64,000 bases of DNA from Rhodospirillales bacterium (lineage in GTDB: Bacteria > Pseudomonadota > Alphaproteobacteria > Rhodospirillales > Thalassospiraceae): contig JAHQVT010000012.1 of the NCBI GenBank assembly GCA_019634165.1, positions 243,528 to 307,527 on the forward strand, in the 5' to 3' direction. Positions 43,860 through 52,368 of the stretch are shown in pieces (the stretch's first letter is position 1; each line of letters starts with the position of its first letter). Under the pieces are notes generated by a model, which worked only from the letters and a program-made list of their open reading frames with translations, was not told the DNA's origin and made no database searches. The position numbers and the translations under genes were made by a program.

Positions 43860-46451
43860 ATGATATTGGCGATAGTGCGGTTCTGTCTGATTGTGTTTTG
43901 TATCGTGTTTGGTGCGGAACAGCCTATCAAGGGTGCTTGGGCGCAAGATCGTTCAACCTCTGTAATTTGGACCCGCCTGCCCGGCAAGGCTGTTGATATA
44001 TCGATCAACAGCCTAGGTCAGGCCTATGCTGTGGCCCCGAACGGTACACCGTGGCGTTGGGATGCGATTGAGCAGCGCTGGCGTAAAATGTCAGGCGATT
44101 TCGTTCGCATTTCAGCAGCAGTTGGAAATCGTCCCTGGGCGGTCAACGCAGAAGGTGTGGTTTTCCGCTATAACGGGTTGTGGTGGGAAAACAAAGACAC
44201 CGATGTTGCCGATGTTGCCGCCGATGCGTTGGGCAATGTTTATATCGCCAAAGTCAGTGGCGAAATCAAAAAATGGAATCCGTTGCGCAGTGAATGGCGA
44301 CCGATGGAAGGTCAGGCCCATCGCATTGCATTGGATATGGCGGGCAATCCTTGGGGGGTAACCCGTGATGGTCATATAACCGCTTTTGACGGCAAGATTT
44401 GGATTGAGATGCCGGGGCGTGCCATCGACATTGCCATTGGTGGTGATGATACAGCGGTGATTGCCGATGCCGAACGTCGGGTAAGGATCTGGAACAGGGT
44501 AGCAAACAGTTGGCAGGTGGTTGCTGCGGTTGCCGGGGTGACCGCGGTGGCTGCGACGCCTGATGGTGGGCCGTGGGCCGTGATCACGGATGGCGCCATT
44601 ATGGCGACGACGTTGTTGGTCGCGCCTGAAAAAATTAAAACCGAAGAAGGCAAGGCGCCAGAAATTCAAGCACCTCAGGCGGTTGCCCCTGTCGAGAGTG
44701 CGCCTGTTGCAGTTGCCTCGGGGGTTTCGGCACCACCTGCGACACCGACAACTGCCACGGCACCGTTGGCCCAAGTTGCAGCGGCAACAGCGCCCCTACA
44801 GACTGCGAAAGGCGTCATTGCGTCCCCCGTTGCGCTCGAAACAAGCGCAACGGCACAAAATGCTCCTAATACCGTTGCTCCCTCATCTGGGGTATCAGCC
44901 ACTCTTGATCCGATCGCTGTGACAACGACCGAAGATATTACTTTTGTTAACACCCAAAAGAGCGCTTCTGTGCTCGCAATCGGTCGAGATGGCAGTGTGT
45001 TTGGGCTGGATGCGGCGGGGAACGTTTTACGCTGGTCGAACAGTCGCAAACGATTTGAAAGCTTTCCCGGTACGTTGGTGCGCCTAGCGGTCGATGCCGA
45101 TGGTAATCCATGGGGCATTTCGACGTTGGGACGGGTGTTTCGCCACACCGGAAACCTATGGAAACAAATCCCAAATGCAACGGGTTCTGACATTGCCATT
45201 GGCGCGGATGGGGCGGTGGTGATCACGGATGCTTCGGGCAATTTGTCCAAGTTAAATGATGCGATGACCCGATTTGACCGTATTTCGGGGAAAGGTTTGT
45301 TGGTGGCGGTCGCCCCGGATGGAACCCCGTGGACCATCCGTTCTGACAGTCTGGTTCAGCGTTGCGCTTCCTCGCCCTGTGATGTGTTTGCACAAAAAGC
45401 CAAAAGCATCGGCATTGGCCCGGACGGTAGTGTCTATGTCGTATCGGACAGGGGTTTTTTGATGCGTTTGGGCGCAGACGGTTCGACCTTTGACGTCGTT
45501 CGTACACCCGGTCATTCGCCGCAAAGTGTCGCGGTGGGGCCAAATGGTTATCCTTGGGTGGTGACGGCGAATGCACTCGCACTGGCCTCGACGTTCTTTG
45601 AGCGAGATGAGCAGTCTGATCGTGCTGTGGCCGCATCGACAAGTGGTGATACAGCAGGTAGCGGTGATACCGCGGCGGTGGTTGATGTGTCTTCAAATAC
45701 TGATTTCATATTCTCAAAAAATATGACCTTTGACACCTACACCACAGGATTGGATAGCATTGAGGAATTAATCGTCGGTCAAGATGACGAGGTTTACGTT
45801 TACGGGATACCCGACGGGCAAGACGCGAACAAGTTTCTAAAATTCAACAGTACGAAAAAGAAGTTCGAACAAGTCTCGATTTCCTTGGATGAAAACCTGA
45901 AGAATATCGATGTCGATAGCGATGGTGCCATTTGGATAGCCGTCAACGGATCGGTTAAAAAGTTGTCATCAACAGGCAGCGTGCAGCGAACTTATTCGGT
46001 CAGTTCGGGTAGTCCCCGAAATCTGTCGATTGGCGCGGATGGGACTGTTTATGTTGTGATCGGCCAAACGCTTTATCGACTTAAGCCTGGAACCAATGCC
46101 TTTACCAAATTCAGCAATGATGACGCCTATAAGGTCGCAATCGGGCGGTCAGGCGATTTATGGATTACCGATACAAGTAATATCGTCCAGCAATTTACCG
46201 GGACAAAATTTGAAAATCGCCCATTGGGTCAAAGCGTTGAGACGCAAGACTTGGGTGCTGGGACGGACGGAAGTGTCTATATTACTTTCTGGGATGGCAA
46301 TAAGTACCTTTTGAAAAAATGGAATGCCACCAACAAGTCATTCGACACGGTCAAAAATGTAAATGCCGATATGGTCGATGTCGATTCCGATGGACGTCCC
46401 TGGATCGCCAATACCAACGAAGATAGTAACGTGAAACGCGGTAAAGATTAG
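43860..46451 (+). CDS. Exported protein with three tectonin-like beta-propellers
   Basis: ATG 43860 after GCGAGGTCG is preferred over ATG 43842; about 863 residues with a signal peptide (about 1-28, ending KGAWAQ). Three propeller regions lie near 33-255, 360-585 and 620-863, each of repeats such as WTRLPGKAVDISINSLGQAY and GSDIAIGADGAVVITDASGN. They are separated by an Ala/Pro/Thr-rich linker (about 260-350) and a Ser/Thr/Gly linker (about 590-615). It lies 39 bases after the secretin stop, so it is co-transcribed. It shares the propeller repeat with the two module proteins but lacks Cys-rich repeats. Function unknown. Confidence 0.85.
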   Translation: MILAIVRFCLIVFCIVFGAEQPIKGAWAQDRSTSVIWTRLPGKAVDISINSLGQAYAVAPNGTPWRWDAIEQRWRKMSGDFVRISAAVGNRPWAVNAEGVVFRYNGLWWENKDTDVADVAADALGNVYIAKVSGEIKKWNPLRSEWRPMEGQAHRIALDMAGNPWGVTRDGHITAFDGKIWIEMPGRAIDIAIGGDDTAVIADAERRVRIWNRVANSWQVVAAVAGVTAVAATPDGGPWAVITDGAIMATTLLVAPEKIKTEEGKAPEIQAPQAVAPVESAPVAVASGVSAPPATPTTATAPLAQVAAATAPLQTAKGVIASPVALETSATAQNAPNTVAPSSGVSATLDPIAVTTTEDITFVNTQKSASVLAIGRDGSVFGLDAAGNVLRWSNSRKRFESFPGTLVRLAVDADGNPWGISTLGRVFRHTGNLWKQIPNATGSDIAIGADGAVVITDASGNLSKLNDAMTRFDRISGKGLLVAVAPDGTPWTIRSDSLVQRCASSPCDVFAQKAKSIGIGPDGSVYVVSDRGFLMRLGADGSTFDVVRTPGHSPQSVAVGPNGYPWVVTANALALASTFFERDEQSDRAVAASTSGDTAGSGDTAAVVDVSSNTDFIFSKNMTFDTYTTGLDSIEELIVGQDDEVYVYGIPDGQDANKFLKFNSTKKKFEQVSISLDENLKNIDVDSDGAIWIAVNGSVKKLSSTGSVQRTYSVSSGSPRNLSIGADGTVYVVIGQTLYRLKPGTNAFTKFSNDDAYKVAIGRSGDLWITDTSNIVQQFTGTKFENRPLGQSVETQDLGAGTDGSVYITFWDGNKYLLKKWNATNKSFDTVKNVNADMVDVDSDGRPWIANTNEDSNVKRGKD

Positions 46452-46508
46452 GGCTTCAACCTAATGCATCCAACCCTTGCCGTCTTCGGGCGCGCTTAGG
46501 GCGAGTGG

Positions 46509-46546
46509 CGCGTAGTGATGTCTGCAGGGGGCGGCATCACTACGCG
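46509..46546. terminator. Terminator-like hairpin after the propeller gene
   Basis: A perfect 12-bp stem CGCGTAGTGATG/CATCACTACGCG with a 14-nt loop between convergent genes; only a weak T-rich tail. Confidence 0.6.
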
Positions 46547-46633
46547 TTATCATCTTGTTTTCTCTGGCAGCATCTGTACGGTCAATGTCGCCTGTCACCG
46601 CAACATTGACCAGCGTCAGTCAGGAACCTGATG

Positions 46634-47524
46634 TTAGCTCAGATACTTTTTGAACCAGTCGATGGTTCTTTGCCATGCAAGTTCCGCGGCCTCTTCGTCA
46701 TAACGTGGCGTGGAATCGTTATGGAAGCCGTGGTTGGCACCGGGATAAATGTAGGCTTCATAGGTTTTGTTGTTGGCTTTAAGTGCCTGTTCATAGGCCG
46801 GCCACCCGGCATTGATCCGCTCATCAAGTTCGCCATATTGCAGCAAGATCGGTGCTTGAATCCGTGGCACGTCTTCAACAGCGGCCTGACGACCATAGAA
46901 CGGAACAGCCGCCCCCAATTCGGGATAGGCAACTGCGGCCGCATTGGCGACACCCCCGCCATAGCAAAAACCGGTAATGCCGGTTTTCTCGGTGGTGGCT
47001 TCGTGGGCGGTCAGGAATTCAATCGCGGCAAAGAAGTCGTTCATCAGTTTGGTGGAATCGACAGTGCGCTGTAATTCGCGGCCTTTGTCATCATTGCCGG
47101 GATATCCCCCGACCGATGTCAGACCGTCCGGGGCAAGGGCGATAAAGCCTGCCTTGGCAACGCGGCGGGCAACATCTTCGATATAGGGGTTGAGGCCACG
47201 GTTTTCGTGAACGACCACGACACCCGGAACCTTGCCCGTAACGTTGGCTGGTTTAACCAGATAGCCGCGCACCTCACCGTGACCGTTGGGCGATGGATAG
47301 GTGATATATTCGGCAACAATATCGGGGTCGGTGAATTCGATCTGGGTTGCCATTGCATAATTCGGGCTCATGGCATTCAAGACAGCAAGTGCGGTCATGC
47401 CGCCGATGGTATATTTTCCTGCGCGGTCTAAAAATTCTCGCCGGTTGATGATACCATGGGCATAGAAGTCATAGAGTTCGAGAAGTTCGGGTGAAAAATC
47501 CTTGGCAGTCAAACGTTCCATCAT
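46634..47524 (-). CDS. Dienelactone-hydrolase family protein with Tat-like signal
   Basis: About 296 residues, starting at one of two adjacent ATGs (47524/47521) after AGGAGCGC. NRREFLDRAGKYTIGGMTAL near residue 27 looks like a twin-arginine signal set back from the N-terminus. The alpha/beta-hydrolase core has VVVVHENRGLNPYIEDVARR, nucleophile Cys in GFCYGGGVANA, Asp in GELDERI and His in PGANHGFHND, the DLH triad. YghX-type relatives share this layout. The substrate is unknown; carboxymethylenebutenolide-type lactones are family inference. Confidence 0.87.
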   Translation of the reverse strand: MMERLTAKDFSPELLELYDFYAHGIINRREFLDRAGKYTIGGMTALAVLNAMSPNYAMATQIEFTDPDIVAEYITYPSPNGHGEVRGYLVKPANVTGKVPGVVVVHENRGLNPYIEDVARRVAKAGFIALAPDGLTSVGGYPGNDDKGRELQRTVDSTKLMNDFFAAIEFLTAHEATTEKTGITGFCYGGGVANAAAVAYPELGAAVPFYGRQAAVEDVPRIQAPILLQYGELDERINAGWPAYEQALKANNKTYEAYIYPGANHGFHNDSTPRYDEEAAELAWQRTIDWFKKYLS

Positions 47525-47754
47525 GCGCTCCTTGGCTAAATGACGCAGCGGTTTGGGGCTTTCGTGGTGGCGATATTCAAAGCAAAACGGATTAATTCAA
47601 ATTCTTGCCAAACCGGAATCCTGTTTAAATTCTCAGGCAATCTTGCATGTGATTGTGATTTTCATCCATTTGCACAGATGTACAAGTCACAAGTGCGCTA
47701 CCGGCCATAACGATTAACTGCAATGATATGGGTTGATACGTGCGGGTGGGTTGG

Positions 47755-48672
47755 TTAGATCGTTAACTCATGCGATGTTTGATAATCCTTGAGCGCGGTG
47801 GCCAATTGCATGGCAAATCGTGCAGATGCAACCGGCAGTGTACGTCCTCGCATTTGACCCAGAATAAGGTTGCCGGGCGCAACATCGCGTTCAGAAATAG
47901 GTTTGGAAACCAGCGACCCGTCCCCCGGGGTTCTAAGCCCGATTGGGATTTGGAAGCCGACAGCGTTTTCATGCAGAACGTAATGCCGGATCAGCTCAAA
48001 ACTTTCAGTTTCGACCACCGGTGACACATGGCGTGAACTGCGCCGGGCAGCAAAATCAAGTAAGTGTCGCACGCCAAATCGGTGGGTGGGGGCGACATGG
48101 GGCACATCAAGGCAATCGCGCAGGCGAATTTCATCGTGTGATGCTAACGGATGGTCTGATCGCATTACCACATCAACGGTTTGTGGGATGGCGTGAATGA
48201 CTTCGAAATCCACTAGGTAGACTGGCTCGAACACGATGGCGAGATCGCTGGAATAACTGGCAAGTTCTTGTTCGGCCTGGGAGCGGTCCCGGATGTTGAC
48301 ACTGAATGTAACGCCGGGATGGGCAGCGCGGTAAATTGCGATCTGTTCAGGAAGGAAATAGGGAAGCAGGGCCTGCGAACAGGCGATTGAGACATGGCCT
48401 CGCCGTTCCCCTGTTAAATCGGCGACCTGTCCTTGAACCCGTTCAAGGTCCGATGCTGTTGCACGGTAATGATGTAGTAAAAGTTCCCCAGCGGGGTTTA
48501 GGCGAACCCCGCTCGGTAAGCGTTCGAAAAGTTCGGTGCCAAACTCTTCCTCAAAACCATTGATACGACGGTTTAATGCCGAAGCCGTAAGGTTCATGTC
48601 TTCGGCTGCTTTGCGCATGGACCCTGCGCGTGCAACAGCTTCGATCAAGCGGAAGGTTTGCAAATATCTCAC
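47755..48672 (-). CDS. LysR-family transcriptional regulator
   Basis: GTG 48672 after AAAGGTG gives 305 residues beginning with the winged HTH (FRLIEAVARAGSMRKAAEDM, LTASALNRRI). The effector-binding domain follows (VSIACSQALLPYFLPEQIA, DLAIVFEP, HPLASHDEIRLRD). The open frame extends 96 residues upstream across the promoter, without family support. It is divergent from the peptide ABC operon, which it probably regulates from the 48728-48768 palindromes. Confidence 0.88.
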   Translation of the reverse strand: MRYLQTFRLIEAVARAGSMRKAAEDMNLTASALNRRINGFEEEFGTELFERLPSGVRLNPAGELLLHHYRATASDLERVQGQVADLTGERRGHVSIACSQALLPYFLPEQIAIYRAAHPGVTFSVNIRDRSQAEQELASYSSDLAIVFEPVYLVDFEVIHAIPQTVDVVMRSDHPLASHDEIRLRDCLDVPHVAPTHRFGVRHLLDFAARRSSRHVSPVVETESFELIRHYVLHENAVGFQIPIGLRTPGDGSLVSKPISERDVAPGNLILGQMRGRTLPVASARFAMQLATALKDYQTSHELTI

Positions 48673-48727
48673 AAAACACACCTTTTTTAGGGCGATGCAT
48701 TTTTTGCACCGCATTGGTGAATTCATA

Positions 48728-48768
48728 GCAGTTTTCGCCAACGCGAAAAACTGCAAACTTGCTGCAAG
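48728..48768. promoter_or_regulatory. LysR operator candidate in divergent promoter region
   Basis: TTTTCGC-caac-GCGAAAA (48732-48749) is flanked by GCAG/CTGC with one extra base, and includes a T-N11-A motif. CTTGC-T-GCAAG follows at 48758-48768. The paired sites lie between LysR and the ABC operon. Confidence 0.5.
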
Positions 48769-48802
48769 ACATTCAATTAGGCTGTTCATGGGGGTTTTGA
48801 CG

Positions 48803-50407
48803 ATGCCTACGAGACGCGATTTTCTTAAAGCTGGTGCCGTACTTGCAGGTACTTTGCCCTTCGCCCGGACGTTTTCCGCACTTGCCGCTGGCAGCGACAC
48901 ATTGGTTGCTGTATCCGGGCAGACAGTGAACAGTCTTGATTTGCACCGCACTGGAACCAACCGTGCGAGCTACCAGATCGCAGTGAACTGTTATGACCGT
49001 CTGGTGTCGTTTGGTACCAAACAAGCCGAGGGTGGTGGTCTTTCCTATGACTATTCGACCATTGTTCCGGAACTTGCCGAAAGCTGGACTTTCTCTGACG
49101 ACGGTATGAAGATCACCTTCAAGCTAAAATCGGGTGCGGTCTTCAATGACGGAAGTAAAGTCACGGCAGCGGACGTGAAATGGTCGTTTGACCGCGCGGT
49201 GAGTGTCGGTGGCTTCCCGACAGTTCAGATGAAGGCGGGTGGTTTTTCACGCACTGAACAGTTCGTAGCTGTTGATGACGAAACGTTCACCATCACGCTT
49301 GACCAGGCGTCTAAATTGTCCTTGCCTGATTTGGCCGTTCCCGTGCCGTTCATCATCAATTCCAAGGTCGCCAAAGAAAATGCGACCACGGATGATCCAT
49401 GGGCGATGGAATATTTGCATTTGAACACGATTGGTTCGGGCGCTTATTCTGTGACTCGTTGGGATGCAGGTCAACAGGTTGTGTTTGAACGCAACGACAA
49501 GTGGGTTGGTGGGCCGACCCCGCCGGTGCGCCGTGTGATCATGCGCGAGGTGCCGTCTGCTGCGACCAGCCGTGCATTGATTGAACGCGGTGATGTTCAG
49601 GTCGCCTTTGATATTCCAGATAAGGATGCAGCCGAGCTTGCTGACAAAGTAACAGTGCATTCAACCCCGATTGAAAACTGTATCCATTCATTGTGCCTGA
49701 ACAGCAAGTTCGAGCCGTTCCGTGACCCAGACGTGCGTAAGGCGGTTGCATATGCCGTACCTTATGACGCAATCTTTAAGGCCGCTGCTTATGGCCGTGG
49801 TGCGCCGCTTTGGGGTGGCGCGCCCAAAGCCGAAGATATCGCATGGCCGCGTAAGTCTCCTTATGACACCGATATGGACAAGGCCAAGGAACATATGGCC
49901 AAGTCCGGCTTCCCGGATGGGTTTGAAATTAAGCTTTCGATTTCAACAGGCCTTTCTCATTGGATGGAACCCACAGCCCTTCTGATTCAGGAAGCTGTTG
50001 GCAAGATTGGCATCAAAGTAGAGATTGAAAAAATCCCGGGTGCGAGCTGGCGTACCGCGGCGTTGGTGGAAAAACGTCTGGACTTCCATCTGGAGAACTT
50101 TGGCGGTTGGTTGAACACACCAGACTACTATTTTTTCTGGGCCTATCAGGAAGGACATCTGTTCAACTCTTCGAATTATTCAAATCCGGAAGTCGAACAG
50201 CTTACTAATGAAACTCTTCATATGCCGATGGATGATCCCGAATATGCGCCGAAAATTATGCGTATGATCGATATCGTCTATGAAGACTTGCCGCGCATTC
50301 CACTGTGGCAGCCGGCTCTTAACGTTGCGCTTAACGGGGCGGGTGGATACAAATTTTGGTTCCATCGTCAACTTGATATCCGTGGCCTGACGTCGGTGGA
50401 AAGCTAA
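48803..50407 (+). CDS. Peptide-type ABC transporter, substrate-binding protein
   Basis: A 534-residue family 5 binding protein. ATG 48803 opens a Tat-like signal (PTRRDFLKAGAVLAGTLP, cleavage after SALAA). Seen: VPELAESWTFSDDGMKITFK, LKSGAVFNDGSKVTAADVKW, GSGAYSVTRWDAGQQVVFER and DVRKAVAYAVPYDAI. Such proteins capture peptides, opines or other amides in the periplasm. First gene of a five-gene operon; the pairing with allophanate hydrolase suggests a nitrogen-rich substrate. Confidence 0.93.
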   Translation: MPTRRDFLKAGAVLAGTLPFARTFSALAAGSDTLVAVSGQTVNSLDLHRTGTNRASYQIAVNCYDRLVSFGTKQAEGGGLSYDYSTIVPELAESWTFSDDGMKITFKLKSGAVFNDGSKVTAADVKWSFDRAVSVGGFPTVQMKAGGFSRTEQFVAVDDETFTITLDQASKLSLPDLAVPVPFIINSKVAKENATTDDPWAMEYLHLNTIGSGAYSVTRWDAGQQVVFERNDKWVGGPTPPVRRVIMREVPSAATSRALIERGDVQVAFDIPDKDAAELADKVTVHSTPIENCIHSLCLNSKFEPFRDPDVRKAVAYAVPYDAIFKAAAYGRGAPLWGGAPKAEDIAWPRKSPYDTDMDKAKEHMAKSGFPDGFEIKLSISTGLSHWMEPTALLIQEAVGKIGIKVEIEKIPGASWRTAALVEKRLDFHLENFGGWLNTPDYYFFWAYQEGHLFNSSNYSNPEVEQLTNETLHMPMDDPEYAPKIMRMIDIVYEDLPRIPLWQPALNVALNGAGGYKFWFHRQLDIRGLTSVES

Positions 50408-50411
50408 GTAT

Positions 50412-51437
50412 ATGGCGGCACGGGGAACCAGTGTTCTGACACGCATCGCGCAGGCCATTCCAGTCCTGTTTGGGGTCATCGTTATTAGCTTTGTCCTCAC
50501 GCGTGCCTTGCCTGGTGACCCAGCCGTACAGTTTGCCGGAATTATGGCAACACCCGAAACTATTGAAGAAACCCGGGTGAAGCTTGGATTGGATAAGCCA
50601 ATGCCTGAGCAGTTTGTCATCTATCTCGGTCAATTGTTCCAAGGTGATCTTGGCCAATCGGTTTCAACCGGACGACCGGTTGTGACCGAATTGGCCAGTC
50701 GTCTCCCGGCATCACTTGAACTGACATTAAGCGCGTTGATTCTGTCTTGTGTGGTCGCCGTGCCGTTGGGCGTTTTGGCTGCCACCCGACCGGGAAGCTG
50801 GATTGATCAAATTTGCCGATTGCTGGTGACAATGGGGGTCTCGCTTCCGACCTTCTTTACCGGCGTGATGCTGATTTACATTTTCTATTATCTGCTGGGT
50901 ATTTCGCCATCCCCGTTGGGACGGCTTGATTTCGTCTATCTTGATCCGCCGCATGTGACGGGGTTCTTCTTGATTGATGCTGCTGTTGATGGGGATTGGG
51001 AAACCTGGTTCGGTGCACTCAAGCAGCTTGTTCTTCCTGCCGTGACACTAGCACTTTTCACCCTTGCACCGATTGCCCGTATGACACGTGCAGCAATGCT
51101 TTCGGCACTGTCATCCGATTATATTCGAACTGCCCGTGCAGCTGGATTGGGATCGGGGCGCATTCTTTACGGGTATGCATTTCGGAATGCGCTGCTTCCG
51201 GTCGTAACCACGCTGGGTATGGTGTTTTCCTTTGTGCTGGGGGCGAACGTTCTGGTCGAGAAGGTATTCGCTTGGCCGGGAATTGGTTCCTATGCGGTCG
51301 AAGCCCTGATTGTGTCGGATTATGCCGCCGTTCAGGGGTTTGTTTTGTCGATGGCGTTTCTTTTCGTGTTTCTCAATCTTCTAATTGATCTGGCCTATTC
51401 GCTGATTGATCCGCGTTTCGGGACATCGGGCAAATGA
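50412..51437 (+). CDS. ABC transporter permease (DppB type)
   Basis: A 341-residue inner-membrane permease with about six helices. The family signature is present: FVLTRALPGDPAVQFAG, GDLGQSVSTGRPVV, the EAA-like loop DYIRTARAAGLGSGRILYGY, and VEKVFAWPGIGSYAVEAL. It starts four bases after the binding-protein stop and overlaps the next permease by four bases. Confidence 0.95.
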   Translation: MAARGTSVLTRIAQAIPVLFGVIVISFVLTRALPGDPAVQFAGIMATPETIEETRVKLGLDKPMPEQFVIYLGQLFQGDLGQSVSTGRPVVTELASRLPASLELTLSALILSCVVAVPLGVLAATRPGSWIDQICRLLVTMGVSLPTFFTGVMLIYIFYYLLGISPSPLGRLDFVYLDPPHVTGFFLIDAAVDGDWETWFGALKQLVLPAVTLALFTLAPIARMTRAAMLSALSSDYIRTARAAGLGSGRILYGYAFRNALLPVVTTLGMVFSFVLGANVLVEKVFAWPGIGSYAVEALIVSDYAAVQGFVLSMAFLFVFLNLLIDLAYSLIDPRFGTSGK

Positions 51438-52366
51438 ACAAGATATTGTCATCCGTAGCAAAGACATCGGCCCCAGAGGCGCCGTCCCCAACCATTGCAA
51501 TTCCGACCAAGTCAAAAGCAAAATCAGGTGCCTTGGGGCATTTGATTTATGTATTGCGCGAAAACCCGGTTACGGCCCTTGCTTTCATTATGTTTGGGGT
51601 CATGGTCATTGCAGCCGTCTTCGGGCCTTACATCGTGCCCTATGATCCGCTGGCAACCGATTCAGACAGCGTTTTGCAACCACCATCATTTAGCCATTGG
51701 TTTGGAACCGACAATCTTGGCCGCGATGTGTTTAGCCGGGTTGTCGTTGCAACACGTCTTGATCTGGTAATTTCGGTTGCGGCAGTTGCGCTTTCATTCA
51801 TGATTGGATCGTTTCTTGGCGCCATTGCAGGTTATCGTGGTGGATGGACAGACATTACGTTAAACCGCGTGCTTGATACCATCATGGCATTCCCGCTGTT
51901 TGTTTTGGCAATGGGGGTTGTTGCTGCTCTTGGCAATTCGATTGCCAACATTATTTACGCAACAGCGATCATCAATATCCCGTTTTATGCTCGACTTGTC
52001 CGGGCTGAGGTCAATATTCGGCGTAATGCCGGATTTACACTGGCGGCCAAGCTTTCGGGCAACAGTGATGCACGTATTCTGGCCTTTCACATTTTCCCCA
52101 ATGCCTTGCCGCCGATGATGGTGCAGGTGTCACTTAACCTTGGTTGGGCGATCCTAAATGCTGCAGGGCTTAGCTTCATTGGTCTAGGCGTGCGCCCGCC
52201 AACCCCGGAATGGGGAATTATGGTTGCCGAAGGTGCCAATTTCATTGTTTCGGGTGAATGGTGGTTGGCACTTTTCCCGGGTCTTTCACTGATGGTAGCG
52301 GTTTTGACGTTTAATTTGATGGGTGATGGTCTCCGTGACATCGTCGATCCGCGGCGGAGGACTTGA
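51434..52366 (+). CDS. ABC transporter permease (DppC type)
   Basis: A 310-residue permease. Seen: a cytoplasmic N-tail, a first helix near 47-70, FGTDNLGRDVFSRVV, the EAA region (VRAEVNIRRNAGFTLAAKLS), and AGLSFIGLGVRPPTPEWG. It pairs with the DppB-type subunit, with ATGA overlap at the start. The N-terminal tail with several Lys/Ser/Pro residues is normal for the family. Confidence 0.95.
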   Translation: MNKILSSVAKTSAPEAPSPTIAIPTKSKAKSGALGHLIYVLRENPVTALAFIMFGVMVIAAVFGPYIVPYDPLATDSDSVLQPPSFSHWFGTDNLGRDVFSRVVVATRLDLVISVAAVALSFMIGSFLGAIAGYRGGWTDITLNRVLDTIMAFPLFVLAMGVVAALGNSIANIIYATAIINIPFYARLVRAEVNIRRNAGFTLAAKLSGNSDARILAFHIFPNALPPMMVQVSLNLGWAILNAAGLSFIGLGVRPPTPEWGIMVAEGANFIVSGEWWLALFPGLSLMVAVLTFNLMGDGLRDIVDPRRRT

Positions 52367-52368
52367 AT

